The translations under genes were made by a program, and so were the position numbers. The notes under the pieces are model-generated. The model did no database searches. It had not been told where the DNA came from and saw only the letters and a program-made list of their open reading frames with translations. Shown one piece after another: positions 1 through 7,105 of a stretch of 7,601 bases of DNA (within the stretch, counting starts at the first letter, position 1; each line of letters begins with the position of its first letter). This stretch comes from an uncultured Pseudorhodoferax sp. (lineage in GTDB: Bacteria; Pseudomonadota; Gammaproteobacteria; Burkholderiales; Burkholderiaceae): NCBI GenBank assembly GCA_913776795.1, contig CAJYRH010000012.1:1-7601 (forward strand), read 5' to 3'.

Positions 1-93
1 AAGGGCAAGGCCGAGCACGACAAGCGCGACACCATCAAGGACCGCGAGGGCAAGCGCGAGGTCGAGCGCGCGATGAAGTCGCGCAACCGCTGA
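1..93 (+). CDS. smpB: SsrA-binding protein SmpB, C-terminal 30 residues (5' end outside the window)
   Basis: SmpB binds tmRNA and carries it into the A site of stalled ribosomes, where it starts trans-translation in the cytoplasm. Only the tail is present, in frame 1, ending in TGA at 91-93. It reads KGKAEHDKRDTIKDREGKRE, then VERAMKSRNR. The pattern (G-K-x-x-H-D-K-R-x-x-I-K-x-R-E followed by a basic end) is the SmpB C-terminal tail, which becomes helical in the mRNA channel and stands in for codon-anticodon pairing. The match to the E. coli tail (KGKKQHDKRSDIKEREW) is from memory. The gene enters from the left edge, so its start, its OB-fold core and its promoter cannot be judged. No further + strand gene follows closely, so this is probably the end of a transcription unit. 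Confidence 0.9.
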   Translation, partial: KGKAEHDKRDTIKDREGKREVERAMKSRNR

Positions 94-511
94 GGCCGGC
101 GGTCGCAGGACAACGTGATCGGGCCAGCACCCGCGCAACCGGTTGGACCGGTTGGGCTGGCGCAGCGCCGCACCGGCAACGGGAACGCCGGCAGCCCGCT
201 GGAGTGCACGGCCCGGATGCCGGATACCAGATATAGGCTCCGTGACGCGGGCCGCCTGCTCGCACTGCCATGGGGCGCCGGGCCCCGTCCGGCCGTGCGC
301 GGCCGTGTACGAGGGCCACATGGCACGCCAGCGCAGCGTCGGCATCCAGGCGGACACGCCCAGGGGGGTCATGTGCAGCGGGAACGCACTGCGGCGGCGC
401 GCTGGCGCCTCGTGTCCCGGCGCACCCCGCGCAGCGACGTTGGTGGCTGTCGCCGCACGGCAGCGGCGCCTTGGAACCTCGCCGCAGGTTGCCAGCGCTT
501 CCCGGTGCGGC
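94..511. other. 418-base gap without a convincing gene
   Basis: This stretch lies between the smpB stop and the stop of the oppositely oriented GGDEF/EAL gene, so the two genes converge on it. Frames open across it give arginine-, proline- and alanine-rich translations without domain features, start with no Shine-Dalgarno sequence, and run as shadows into the neighbouring gene. Visible structures are: a two-part hairpin at 123-161; a pair of 10-base imperfect tandem units at 291-300 and 301-310 (both start GGCCGTG); a 5-bp stem at 396-409; a 6-bp stem at 451-468 (CGCCGC/GCGGCG); and a 5-bp stem at 475-490 (AACCT/AGGTT). None is followed by a T-run. An isolated AT-rich spot (ATATAGG, 231-237) has no partner -35 box. 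I see no tRNA-like fold. It may hold 3' untranslated regions and inefficient terminators for both neighbours. Confidence 0.6.
123..161. repeat. Two-part hairpin 30 bases after smpB
   Basis: The inner stem pairs CAACCGG (136-142) with CCGGTTG (148-154) around a 5-base loop. The outer stem pairs GCCAGC (123-128) with GCTGGC (156-161), leaving an unpaired bulge mainly on the left side. Its place just after the smpB stop suits a transcription terminator or an mRNA 3' stabiliser. It lacks the T-run of a standard intrinsic terminator, so the role is inferred. Confidence 0.4.
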
Positions 512-2686
512 TCAGGCGCTTCCGAGCACCGAGTCGGAGAACGTCAGGGCCTGCTGGCCCCCACCTCGACCCCCGTTGTCGTCCTGGGCCCAGGACTGCA
601 GCGCCTGCGCGGTCATCGGCCGCGCGAAGTGGTAGCCCTGCAACTCGTCGCAGCCCATCTGCAGCAGGATCTCGTTCTGACCTGCCGTCTCCACACCTTC
701 GGCCACCACACGCAGGCCCAGCGCGTGCGACAGGCGGATCACCGCATCGACCACGGCGCGCGCGTCGCTGCTGTGCTCCAGGTCCTGCACGAAGCTGCGG
801 TCGATCTTGAGCTGGCGTGCCGGCAGCTGGCGCAGGTAGCTCAGGCTGGAATAGCCGGTGCCGAAGTCGTCGATCGACAGGAACACGCCGATGCGCGCCA
901 GGTTGTCGAAGGTGCGCTGCGTGGCCTTGATGTCCTCCATGGCCACCGACTCGGTGATCTCGCACAACAGCTGCGAGGCGGGGACGAAGTTGCGCTGCAG
1001 CGCCTGCTCGATGCGCCGCACCAGATCGCTCTCGCGCAGCTGGTGCACGGACAGGTTGATGGACACGCGCATGCGCATGCCCAGGTCGGCCCAGTCGTGC
1101 ATCTGGCGGCAGGCCTCGTCGATGACCCAGCCACCCAGCTGGTGGATGAGACCGAAGCGCTCGGCCAGCGGAATGAACTGGTCCGGCTCCACCAGGCCCC
1201 GCTCGGGATGGTTCCAGCGCAGCAATGCCTCCACGCCGTGCACCTGCCCGCGCCGCCCGTCGATCTTCGGCTGGTAGTACAGCGTCAGCTGCCCGCGCGC
1301 GATGGCCTGGCGCAGGTCGCTGAGCAGGCTCAGCTGCTCGCCCGCACTGCGGTCCATGTGCGCCTCGAACAGCGCGCAGCTGTTGCCCCCGTTGCGCTTG
1401 GCGACATACATGGCGGCGTCGGCATTGGCAACCAGCTTGTTGCGCTCGCCCTGGTCCGGGTAGACCACCACGCCGATGGAACAGCCGATCTGCACGCTGC
1501 GGCCCGCCACCTCGACCGGCTGGGCGAGCGCCTGGGCCACCCGCCCGCCCAGGGTCATGCAATCGGCCACGCTGCCGGCATCCTCCACCAGCAGCAGGAA
1601 TTCGTCGCCACCCACGCGCGCCACCGTGTCGCTGCTGCGCGCCAGCTGCTGCAGCCGGTCGGCCACACACTTGAGCACCGCGTCACCAGCGGCATGTCCG
1701 AACATGTCGTTGACGGGCTTGAAGCCATCCAGGTCGATGAACAGCACCCCGATGCGCTCTGCCTTGCGCTGGCTGATGCTTTCGTGCGCACGCTCGTGGC
1801 GCGACAGCGCATGGGCCAGCCGGTCCTCGAACAGCAGCCGGTTCGGCAGGCCGGTGAGCGGGTCCGTGAAGGCACGGCGGTGCAGTTCGTCGTTGGCCGA
1901 CTGCAGCTCGGCATTGGCCGCCTGCAAGGAGGACGAGAGCCTGGCCGTGGTGCGCTGCACCCGGTAATCCCAGGAGGACACGCCCAGCGTCAGCAGCAGC
2001 AGCAGCACGCACGCCAGGCCCACGGCGACGGCCAGGGTCCGCCCGCCCAGAGCGTCCACGCTCAGGCACACCGCATCCTGCGGGAACGAGGCCGCTGCCA
2101 TACCTGTGTAGTGCATGCCCGCGATGGCCAGCCCCATCACGGCGGCGGCCAGCAACTGGTACACCCAGCCGCGCAGCCCGTGGAAGCCACGCAACCAGAA
2201 GAACAGCCACAGCGCCACGGCCGAAGCCCCCACCGCGATCGCCGCCGAAGCGGCGACCCAGCGCATGTCCCAGACGATGCCTGGCGCCATGTCCAGCGCC
2301 GTCATGCCCGTGTAGTGCATCGCGCAGATGCCCAGGCCCATGACACCCGCGCCTGCCAGGATGCGTGCAAGGCCCAGCCGACCGAGGCTGGCGATGCCCA
2401 GCGCGACGCCCGAAGTCAGCACCGCCGCAACGAAAGAAGCCACTGTCAGGCCGACGCTGTAGCCGAGCTGGATCGGCAGGGAGAACGCCAGCATGCCCAC
2501 GAAGTGCATGGACCAGATGCCCGTGCCCATCACCAGCGAGCCACCGAACCACCACAGCAACGCGGTCACCCGGTCGGGATGCCGGACCCGACGTGCCAGG
2601 TCCAGCGTCACGTAGGACGCGCCGCCGGCGATCAGGACCGAGGCCAGGACACCCCAGGGATCGTAGGTGGTGGAAAGAAAGCTCAT
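512..2686 (-). CDS. Membrane-bound MHYT-GGDEF-EAL cyclic-di-GMP enzyme (diguanylate cyclase/phosphodiesterase)
   Basis: This 724-residue protein should make and/or degrade c-di-GMP at the inner membrane. Residues 1-240 hold about seven hydrophobic segments with three MHYT-type motifs: MHFVGM at 60-65, MHYTGM at 123-128 and MHYTGM at 191-196. This is the MHYT domain, proposed in the literature to bind metal and sense a diatomic gas. A short coiled stretch (about 245-270) leads to a GGDEF domain (about 272-435) with DPLTGLPNR at 275-283, the active site GGDEF at 359-363, and an inhibitory RxxD site (R350-D353) five residues upstream. The EAL domain (about 450-700) keeps E486-A-L, N544, E576, DDFGTGYSS at 606-614, K627, EGVET at 663-667 and QGY at 683-685. 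Both catalytic halves therefore look intact. I chose the Met at 2686, not the in-frame Met at 2749: the latter lacks a ribosome site, adds a non-family extension, and lies upstream of the likely -10 box. The gene is divergent from the hydrolase/TAXI operon. Confidence 0.93.
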   Translation of the reverse strand: MSFLSTTYDPWGVLASVLIAGGASYVTLDLARRVRHPDRVTALLWWFGGSLVMGTGIWSMHFVGMLAFSLPIQLGYSVGLTVASFVAAVLTSGVALGIASLGRLGLARILAGAGVMGLGICAMHYTGMTALDMAPGIVWDMRWVAASAAIAVGASAVALWLFFWLRGFHGLRGWVYQLLAAAVMGLAIAGMHYTGMAAASFPQDAVCLSVDALGGRTLAVAVGLACVLLLLLTLGVSSWDYRVQRTTARLSSSLQAANAELQSANDELHRRAFTDPLTGLPNRLLFEDRLAHALSRHERAHESISQRKAERIGVLFIDLDGFKPVNDMFGHAAGDAVLKCVADRLQQLARSSDTVARVGGDEFLLLVEDAGSVADCMTLGGRVAQALAQPVEVAGRSVQIGCSIGVVVYPDQGERNKLVANADAAMYVAKRNGGNSCALFEAHMDRSAGEQLSLLSDLRQAIARGQLTLYYQPKIDGRRGQVHGVEALLRWNHPERGLVEPDQFIPLAERFGLIHQLGGWVIDEACRQMHDWADLGMRMRVSINLSVHQLRESDLVRRIEQALQRNFVPASQLLCEITESVAMEDIKATQRTFDNLARIGVFLSIDDFGTGYSSLSYLRQLPARQLKIDRSFVQDLEHSSDARAVVDAVIRLSHALGLRVVAEGVETAGQNEILLQMGCDELQGYHFARPMTAQALQSWAQDDNGGRGGGQQALTFSDSVLGSA

Positions 2687-2699
2687 GCAGCGCTTGCCG

Positions 2700-2704
2700 C
2701 TCCC
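2700..2704 (-). promoter_or_regulatory. Possible ribosome binding site GGGAG for the GGDEF/EAL gene, partly in a hairpin
   Basis: On the - strand GGGAG lies 13 bases before the ATG at 2686, farther than usual but the only purine-rich match nearby. Three of its bases are also in a 5-bp stem (2702-2706 with 2712-2716), which could hide the site in the mRNA. Whether that matters in the cell is inferred. Confidence 0.35.
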
Positions 2705-2738
2705 GGGCGTGCCGGGGGCGCAGTGTGGCGAAGGCCGG

Positions 2739-2744
2739 ATTATT
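2739..2744 (-). promoter_or_regulatory. Likely -10 box (AATAAT) of the GGDEF/EAL gene
   Basis: Read on the - strand, AATAAT matches TATAAT at five of six positions and is followed by CCGGCC. Transcription would start near 2732, giving a leader of about 45 bases to the ATG at 2686. A TTGACC box lies only 9 bases upstream (2754-2759), too close for a sigma70 spacer. No good -35 lies at 16-18 bases, so an activator may be needed. Confidence 0.35.
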
Positions 2745-2813
2745 GCCATTACCGGTCAATTCTGCAGAGCATTTATCACCAAATCGAAGACATATCGACA
2801 GCGTACGCCCGCC

Positions 2814-2819
2814 CATAAT
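2814..2819 (+). promoter_or_regulatory. Likely -10 box (CATAAT) placed for a leaderless mRNA
   Basis: CATAAT matches TATAAT at five of six positions and ends 8 bases before the ATG at 2828. A start site 7-9 bases downstream of this box falls at 2826-2828, at or next to the start codon. The bases between (CGCCGCCC) contain no Shine-Dalgarno sequence, which fits a leaderless transcript. No convincing -35 lies at normal spacing; TCGACA (2795-2800) is close to consensus but only 13 bases away. Confidence 0.4.
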
Positions 2820-2827
2820 CGCCGCCC

Positions 2828-3841
2828 ATGTCTCCGTCCATCCCCATGCCAGCGGCCGCCGGCGCCATCACCGACGTCGCGGGCATCGCGGTCGGGCACT
2901 TCACCGACACGCGCCGACCGACCGGTTGCAGCGTGGTACTGGCCCGCGGTGGCGCCGTGGCCGGCGTCGACGTGCGCGGTGCCGCGCCCGGCACGCGCGA
3001 AACCGACCTGCTGGCGCCGTCCAACCTGGTCGATCGGGTGCACGCCATCGTGCTGGCCGGCGGCAGCGCCTTCGGACTGGCCGCGGCCGACGGTGCCATG
3101 CGCTGGCTCGAAGAACAGGGCGTGGGGCTGGACGTGCGCTTCGCGACGGTGCCGCTGGTGCCCGCCGCCGTATTGTTCGATCTGCCGCTGGGCGATGCCC
3201 GCATCCGCCCCGATGCCGCCTCCGGCTATGCCGCCTGCGTTGCCGCCAGCCACGACGCGCCGGCGCAGGGCAACGTGGGCGCCGGCGCCGGCGCCATGGT
3301 CGGCAAGGTGTTCGGCGCGGCGCGCGCCATGAAGGGTGGCATCGGCACGGCCAGCGTGCGTGTGGACGGCGTGACGGTGGGCGCGCTGGTGGCCGCCAAC
3401 CCGCTCGGCGACGTGGTCGATCCGGCCACAGGCCGCGTGCTTGCCGGCGCGCGCACGGCCGACGGCCGGGCGCTGCTGGACACGCGCCGCGCGCTGCTGG
3501 CGGGCGAGGCGCCCCGCCCCATCCTGGCTGGCACCAACACCACGCTGGCCGTCATCGCGACCGACGCCACACTCACCAAGCCCCAGGCGCACCGCCTGGC
3601 CCAGGCCGGCCACGACGGGCTGGCACGCACGATCAACCCGGTGCACACCATGTCCGACGGCGACACCGTGTTCGCCCTGGCCACCGGTCTGGCCGCGGCG
3701 CCATCCCCCGGGATGATGGTGCTGGCCACCATGGCCGCCGAGGCCGTGGCCCGCGCCGTGCTGCAGGCCGTGTGGGCCGCGCAGGCCGTGAGCGTCGGAA
3801 CATTGCACCTGCCGGCAGCCCGGGATTTCGGACAGCCATGA
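2828..3841 (+). CDS. P1-family (DmpA/NylC-like, S58) self-processing hydrolase/aminopeptidase
   Basis: This 337-residue protein belongs to the N-terminal-nucleophile family of DmpA (L-aminopeptidase/D-esterase), beta-peptidyl aminopeptidases and NylC (nylon-oligomer endohydrolase). Members cut themselves into alpha and beta chains, and the freed Ser/Thr is the nucleophile. Seen here: the family opening ITDVAGIAVGH (14-24), TGCSVVL (32-38), LAGGSAFGL (76-84), a glycine-rich GAGAGAMVGK (151-160), MKGGIGTAS (168-176), AANPLG (189-194), GTNTTLAVIATDA (235-247) and SDGD (276-279). Cleavage is expected between N237 and T238, giving chains of 237 and 100 residues. By position, K160, N191, T238, D277 and D279 appear to match the catalytic set I recall for NylC, so the enzyme should be active. 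There is no signal peptide, so it is probably cytoplasmic. The substrate cannot be read from sequence: N-terminal amino acids, beta-peptides, amides or esters are all possible. Its stop overlaps the next start (ATGA). The ATG at 2828 has no Shine-Dalgarno sequence. Confidence 0.9.
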   Translation: MSPSIPMPAAAGAITDVAGIAVGHFTDTRRPTGCSVVLARGGAVAGVDVRGAAPGTRETDLLAPSNLVDRVHAIVLAGGSAFGLAAADGAMRWLEEQGVGLDVRFATVPLVPAAVLFDLPLGDARIRPDAASGYAACVAASHDAPAQGNVGAGAGAMVGKVFGAARAMKGGIGTASVRVDGVTVGALVAANPLGDVVDPATGRVLAGARTADGRALLDTRRALLAGEAPRPILAGTNTTLAVIATDATLTKPQAHRLAQAGHDGLARTINPVHTMSDGDTVFALATGLAAAPSPGMMVLATMAAEAVARAVLQAVWAAQAVSVGTLHLPAARDFGQP

Positions 3842-5190
3842 AGCGCTGGCCTCGTACGCTGCGGCTCGCGCTGCTGGGCCTGCGCGACCTGCTGGTCTCC
3901 GCCGGCCCGCTGGTGCTGCTGCCCATCGCAATCCTGGGGGCGGCCTACTGGTACCTGGAACCGCAGCCGCCGAACAGCCTGCGGCTGGCCACGGGAGCTT
4001 CCGGCAGCGCCTACGCGGCCTTCGGACAGCGCTACGCCGATGCGCTGCGCAGCCACGGCATCGCCGTGGAGCTCGTGCCCACCGACGGCTCGCTCGACAA
4101 CCTCGCGCTGCTGCGCATGGGCCAGGCAGATGCCGCTTTCGTGCGCGGCGGCAGTGCCGACCCGGTGGCCGACGAGCAGGCCGGGCTGCAGTCGCTAGGC
4201 GCGCTGTTCTACGAGCCGCTGTGGATCTTCTACCGGCCCGACGCTCTGCCAACGGCAGCAAGGCGCGCCGGTCCGCTGCAGTCGCTCGCCGCGCTCAAGC
4301 CCCTGCGCGTGAATGTGGACAAGGCCGGCAGCGGCGTGCCCGACATCCTGGAACGCATGCTGCGCGCCAACCGGCTCGACCCGGCCGCCATGCAGATCTC
4401 GCACCTGGCGCAGAGCCCGGCCACCGAGGCGCTGCAAGGCGGTCTGCTCGACGTCGTGGTATTGGCATCGGCCCCCGAGTCGCCGCTCGTGCAGCGCCTG
4501 CTGCGCGCGCCGGGAATCGCGGTGGTCGACCTGCGCCAGAGCGATGCCTACACGCGCATCTTCCCGTTCCTGTCGTCCGTGCGCCTGCCGCGTGGCATCG
4601 TCGACCTGGCCAAGGATTTGCCGTCCGAGGACGTTGCCATGCTGGCCGCCACCACCTCCTTGCTGGTGCGCGAGCAGACGCACCCGGCCCTGCGCCAGCT
4701 GCTGGCGCAGGCTGCCCAGGGCATCCACGGCGGTGCGGGATGGTTCAACCGCGCGCGCGATTTTCCCAACACGCGCACCAGCGAGCTGCCTGTCAGCAGC
4801 GAGGGGGACCGCGCCATCAACGGCACGCCGCCGTTCTGGCAGCGCTACCTGCCGTTCTGGGCCAGCAACCTGGTCGAACGCATGTGGCTGGTGCTGGGTG
4901 GCCTGCTGGTGCTGTTGCTGCCGCTGTCGCGCGTGGTGCCGCCGCTCTACACCTTCCGCGTGCGCCGGCGCGTGTTCCGCTGGTATGCGCGGCTGCGCGA
5001 GATCGAGGCGCGCACCGGGGATGCCGACGTCTCGCCAGACCGGCTGCTGGAGGAACTCGACGACCTCGACCGCGTGGTCGACAAGGTGGCGGTGCCGCTG
5101 TCGTACGCGGACGAGCTGTACGCGCTGCGGCACAACATCCACGCGGCGCGCAAGCGCGTGCTCGCGCGCCGCCTGGATCCCGGCGACTGA
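3838..5190 (+). CDS. TAXI-family TRAP solute receptor, membrane-tethered, with a C-terminal cytoplasmic region
   Basis: This 450-residue protein resembles TAXI (TRAP-associated extracytoplasmic immunogenic) solute-binding proteins. An N-terminal hydrophobic segment (about 18-40) is followed by the ligand-binding module, which starts LRLATGASGSAYAAFGQRYA (48-67), the usual TAXI opening. It continues with a two-lobed periplasmic-binding pattern (LLRMGQADAAFVRGG; LRVNVDKAGSG, where the binding residues are expected). A second membrane segment lies at about 349-370, then about 77 basic, helical residues (374-450) predicted to be in the cytoplasm. The first segment has no cleavage or lipobox signal that I can see, so it is probably an anchor. 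Ordinary TAXI proteins are about 320-340 residues and soluble in the periplasm; this longer two-membrane-segment form is known in Burkholderiales. No DctQ/DctM permease gene is in the window, so transport is uncertain and a sensing role is possible. The start overlaps the upstream stop by 4 bases and lacks a strong ribosome site, suggesting translational coupling. Confidence 0.85.
   Translation: MKRWPRTLRLALLGLRDLLVSAGPLVLLPIAILGAAYWYLEPQPPNSLRLATGASGSAYAAFGQRYADALRSHGIAVELVPTDGSLDNLALLRMGQADAAFVRGGSADPVADEQAGLQSLGALFYEPLWIFYRPDALPTAARRAGPLQSLAALKPLRVNVDKAGSGVPDILERMLRANRLDPAAMQISHLAQSPATEALQGGLLDVVVLASAPESPLVQRLLRAPGIAVVDLRQSDAYTRIFPFLSSVRLPRGIVDLAKDLPSEDVAMLAATTSLLVREQTHPALRQLLAQAAQGIHGGAGWFNRARDFPNTRTSELPVSSEGDRAINGTPPFWQRYLPFWASNLVERMWLVLGGLLVLLLPLSRVVPPLYTFRVRRRVFRWYARLREIEARTGDADVSPDRLLEELDDLDRVVDKVAVPLSYADELYALRHNIHAARKRVLARRLDPGD
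5143..5172. repeat. 9-bp GC stem inside the 3' end of the TAXI gene
   Basis: GCGGCGCGC (5143-5151) pairs perfectly with GCGCGCCGC (5164-5172) around a 12-base loop. In the ettA transcript the stem lies about 19 bases past the stop codon, where a terminator would sit. No T-run follows in either direction. It also encodes part of the basic helix of the TAXI protein, so pairing may be a by-product of GC-rich arginine/alanine codons. Confidence 0.35.
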
Positions 5191-6852
<1,662 letters not shown>

Positions 6853-6860
6853 GCAGAAGG

Positions 6861-6864
6861 TCCT
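6861..6864 (-). promoter_or_regulatory. Ribosome binding site of ettA (AGGA)
   Basis: On the - strand AGGA sits 8 bases before the ATG at 6852, a normal distance. It supports the chosen start, which also matches the family N-terminus MAQYVYTMNRV. Confidence 0.6.
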
Positions 6865-6875
6865 GGACAGAGCGG

Positions 6876-6902
6876 AAAAAAGAAGGGCCGTTGTGACCGG
6901 CC
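6876..6902 (-). terminator. Terminator-like hairpin with T-rich tail in the ettA leader
   Basis: Read on the - strand, GGCCG (6898-6902) pairs with CGGCC (6886-6890) around a 7-base loop (GTCACAA). One C then leads into TTCTTTTTT (6884-6876). That is an all-GC stem followed by a T-run, the shape of an intrinsic terminator or attenuator. It lies between the proposed ettA -10 box and the ribosome site. The stem is only 5 bp, and if transcription starts near 6905 it would form almost at the 5' end of the RNA, so strong termination is doubtful. The T-run could instead be an unstructured ribosome landing site. Confidence 0.35.
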
Positions 6903-6911
6903 GAATGGGGG

Positions 6912-6917
6912 ATTATC
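6912..6917 (-). promoter_or_regulatory. Likely -10 box (GATAAT) of ettA
   Basis: On the - strand GATAAT matches TATAAT at five of six positions and is followed by CCCCC, like the ATAATC boxes before the two genes at 2686 and 2828. Transcription would start near 6905, a leader of about 53 bases. TTGTCG (6927-6932) is only 9 bases upstream, so no proper -35 is visible. Confidence 0.4.
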
Positions 6918-6956
6918 GTCTGCGTGCGACAATGCGCCGGCGATGTCCTTCCAGTT

Positions 6957-7058
6957 GGCCATCGCACCAGCGCTCCGCTGGGGGGACACGGGCTCCGCCA
7001 AGGCAACCCGCTCCCTGCTTCTCCTCCAATACGTCTGCCTAAGACTGGTGCGATGGCC
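6957..7058. repeat. 102-base element bounded by a 14-bp perfect inverted repeat
   Basis: GGCCATCGCACCAG (6957-6970) is the exact reverse complement of CTGGTGCGATGGCC (7045-7058), with 74 bases between. Pairing stops cleanly at both ends. A nested 6-bp hairpin uses the left arm (CCAGCG 6967-6972 with CGCTGG 6976-6981). The element fills the middle of the region between ettA and rhlE. I see no flanking target-site duplication. It may be a small palindromic dispersed repeat or the closing stem of a folded rhlE leader RNA; the sequence alone does not decide. Confidence 0.65.
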
Positions 7059-7086
7059 CTCCATCGCGACAGGCCGATCCCATCGC
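7050..7086 (+). promoter_or_regulatory. Local hairpin plus repeated CCATCGC heptamer before the rhlE ribosome site
   Basis: GCGATGG (7050-7056) pairs with CCATCGC (7061-7067) around a 4-base loop. A further CCATCGC is at 7080-7086, 19 bases later and just before the ribosome site, and another is at 6959-6965 inside the left arm of the larger inverted repeat. One GCGATGG thus has three possible partners, and the local hairpin excludes the long-range stem. The pairings are directly visible; a regulatory role for rhlE is inferred. Confidence 0.4.
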
Positions 7087-7090
7087 GCCC

Positions 7091-7098
7091 AGGAAGGG
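7091..7098 (+). promoter_or_regulatory. Strong ribosome binding site (AGGAAGGG) favouring a TTG start for rhlE
   Basis: AGGAAGGG is 7 bases before an in-frame TTG (7106-7108) but 16 bases before the ATG at 7115. Spacing favours initiation at TTG, which adds three residues (MLS) before the family-typical MTFDEL. No purine-rich site is correctly spaced for the ATG. Confidence 0.5.
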
Positions 7099-7105
7099 TG
7101 CCCCA

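Noticed and set aside
1064..1081. Small CGCATG repeat in the EAL region
   Set aside because: It encodes Met-Arg-Met-Arg in a conserved stretch just before the INLS motif; ordinary coding explains it.
1989..2007. CAG-type trinucleotide run in the GGDEF/EAL gene as a slippage site
   Set aside because: It is a short run of leucine codons in a membrane helix; changes in unit number would not alter the frame, and such leucine runs are common in GC-rich genes.
2687..2749. N-terminal extension of the GGDEF/EAL protein to the upstream Met at 2749
   Set aside because: No ribosome site, a proline/glycine-rich stretch unlike MHYT N-termini, and it would start upstream of the likely -10 box.
143..2818. 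Very long + strand open frame (891 codons) antisense to the GGDEF/EAL gene
   Set aside because: Its translation is rich in H, Q, R and A with no recognisable domain, while the - strand gives a complete MHYT-GGDEF-EAL protein. Long antisense frames are expected in GC-rich genes.
2756..4261. Long - strand open frame over the hydrolase and the start of the TAXI gene
   Set aside because: Low-complexity R/A/G-rich translation with no domain; the + strand holds two well-supported overlapping genes.
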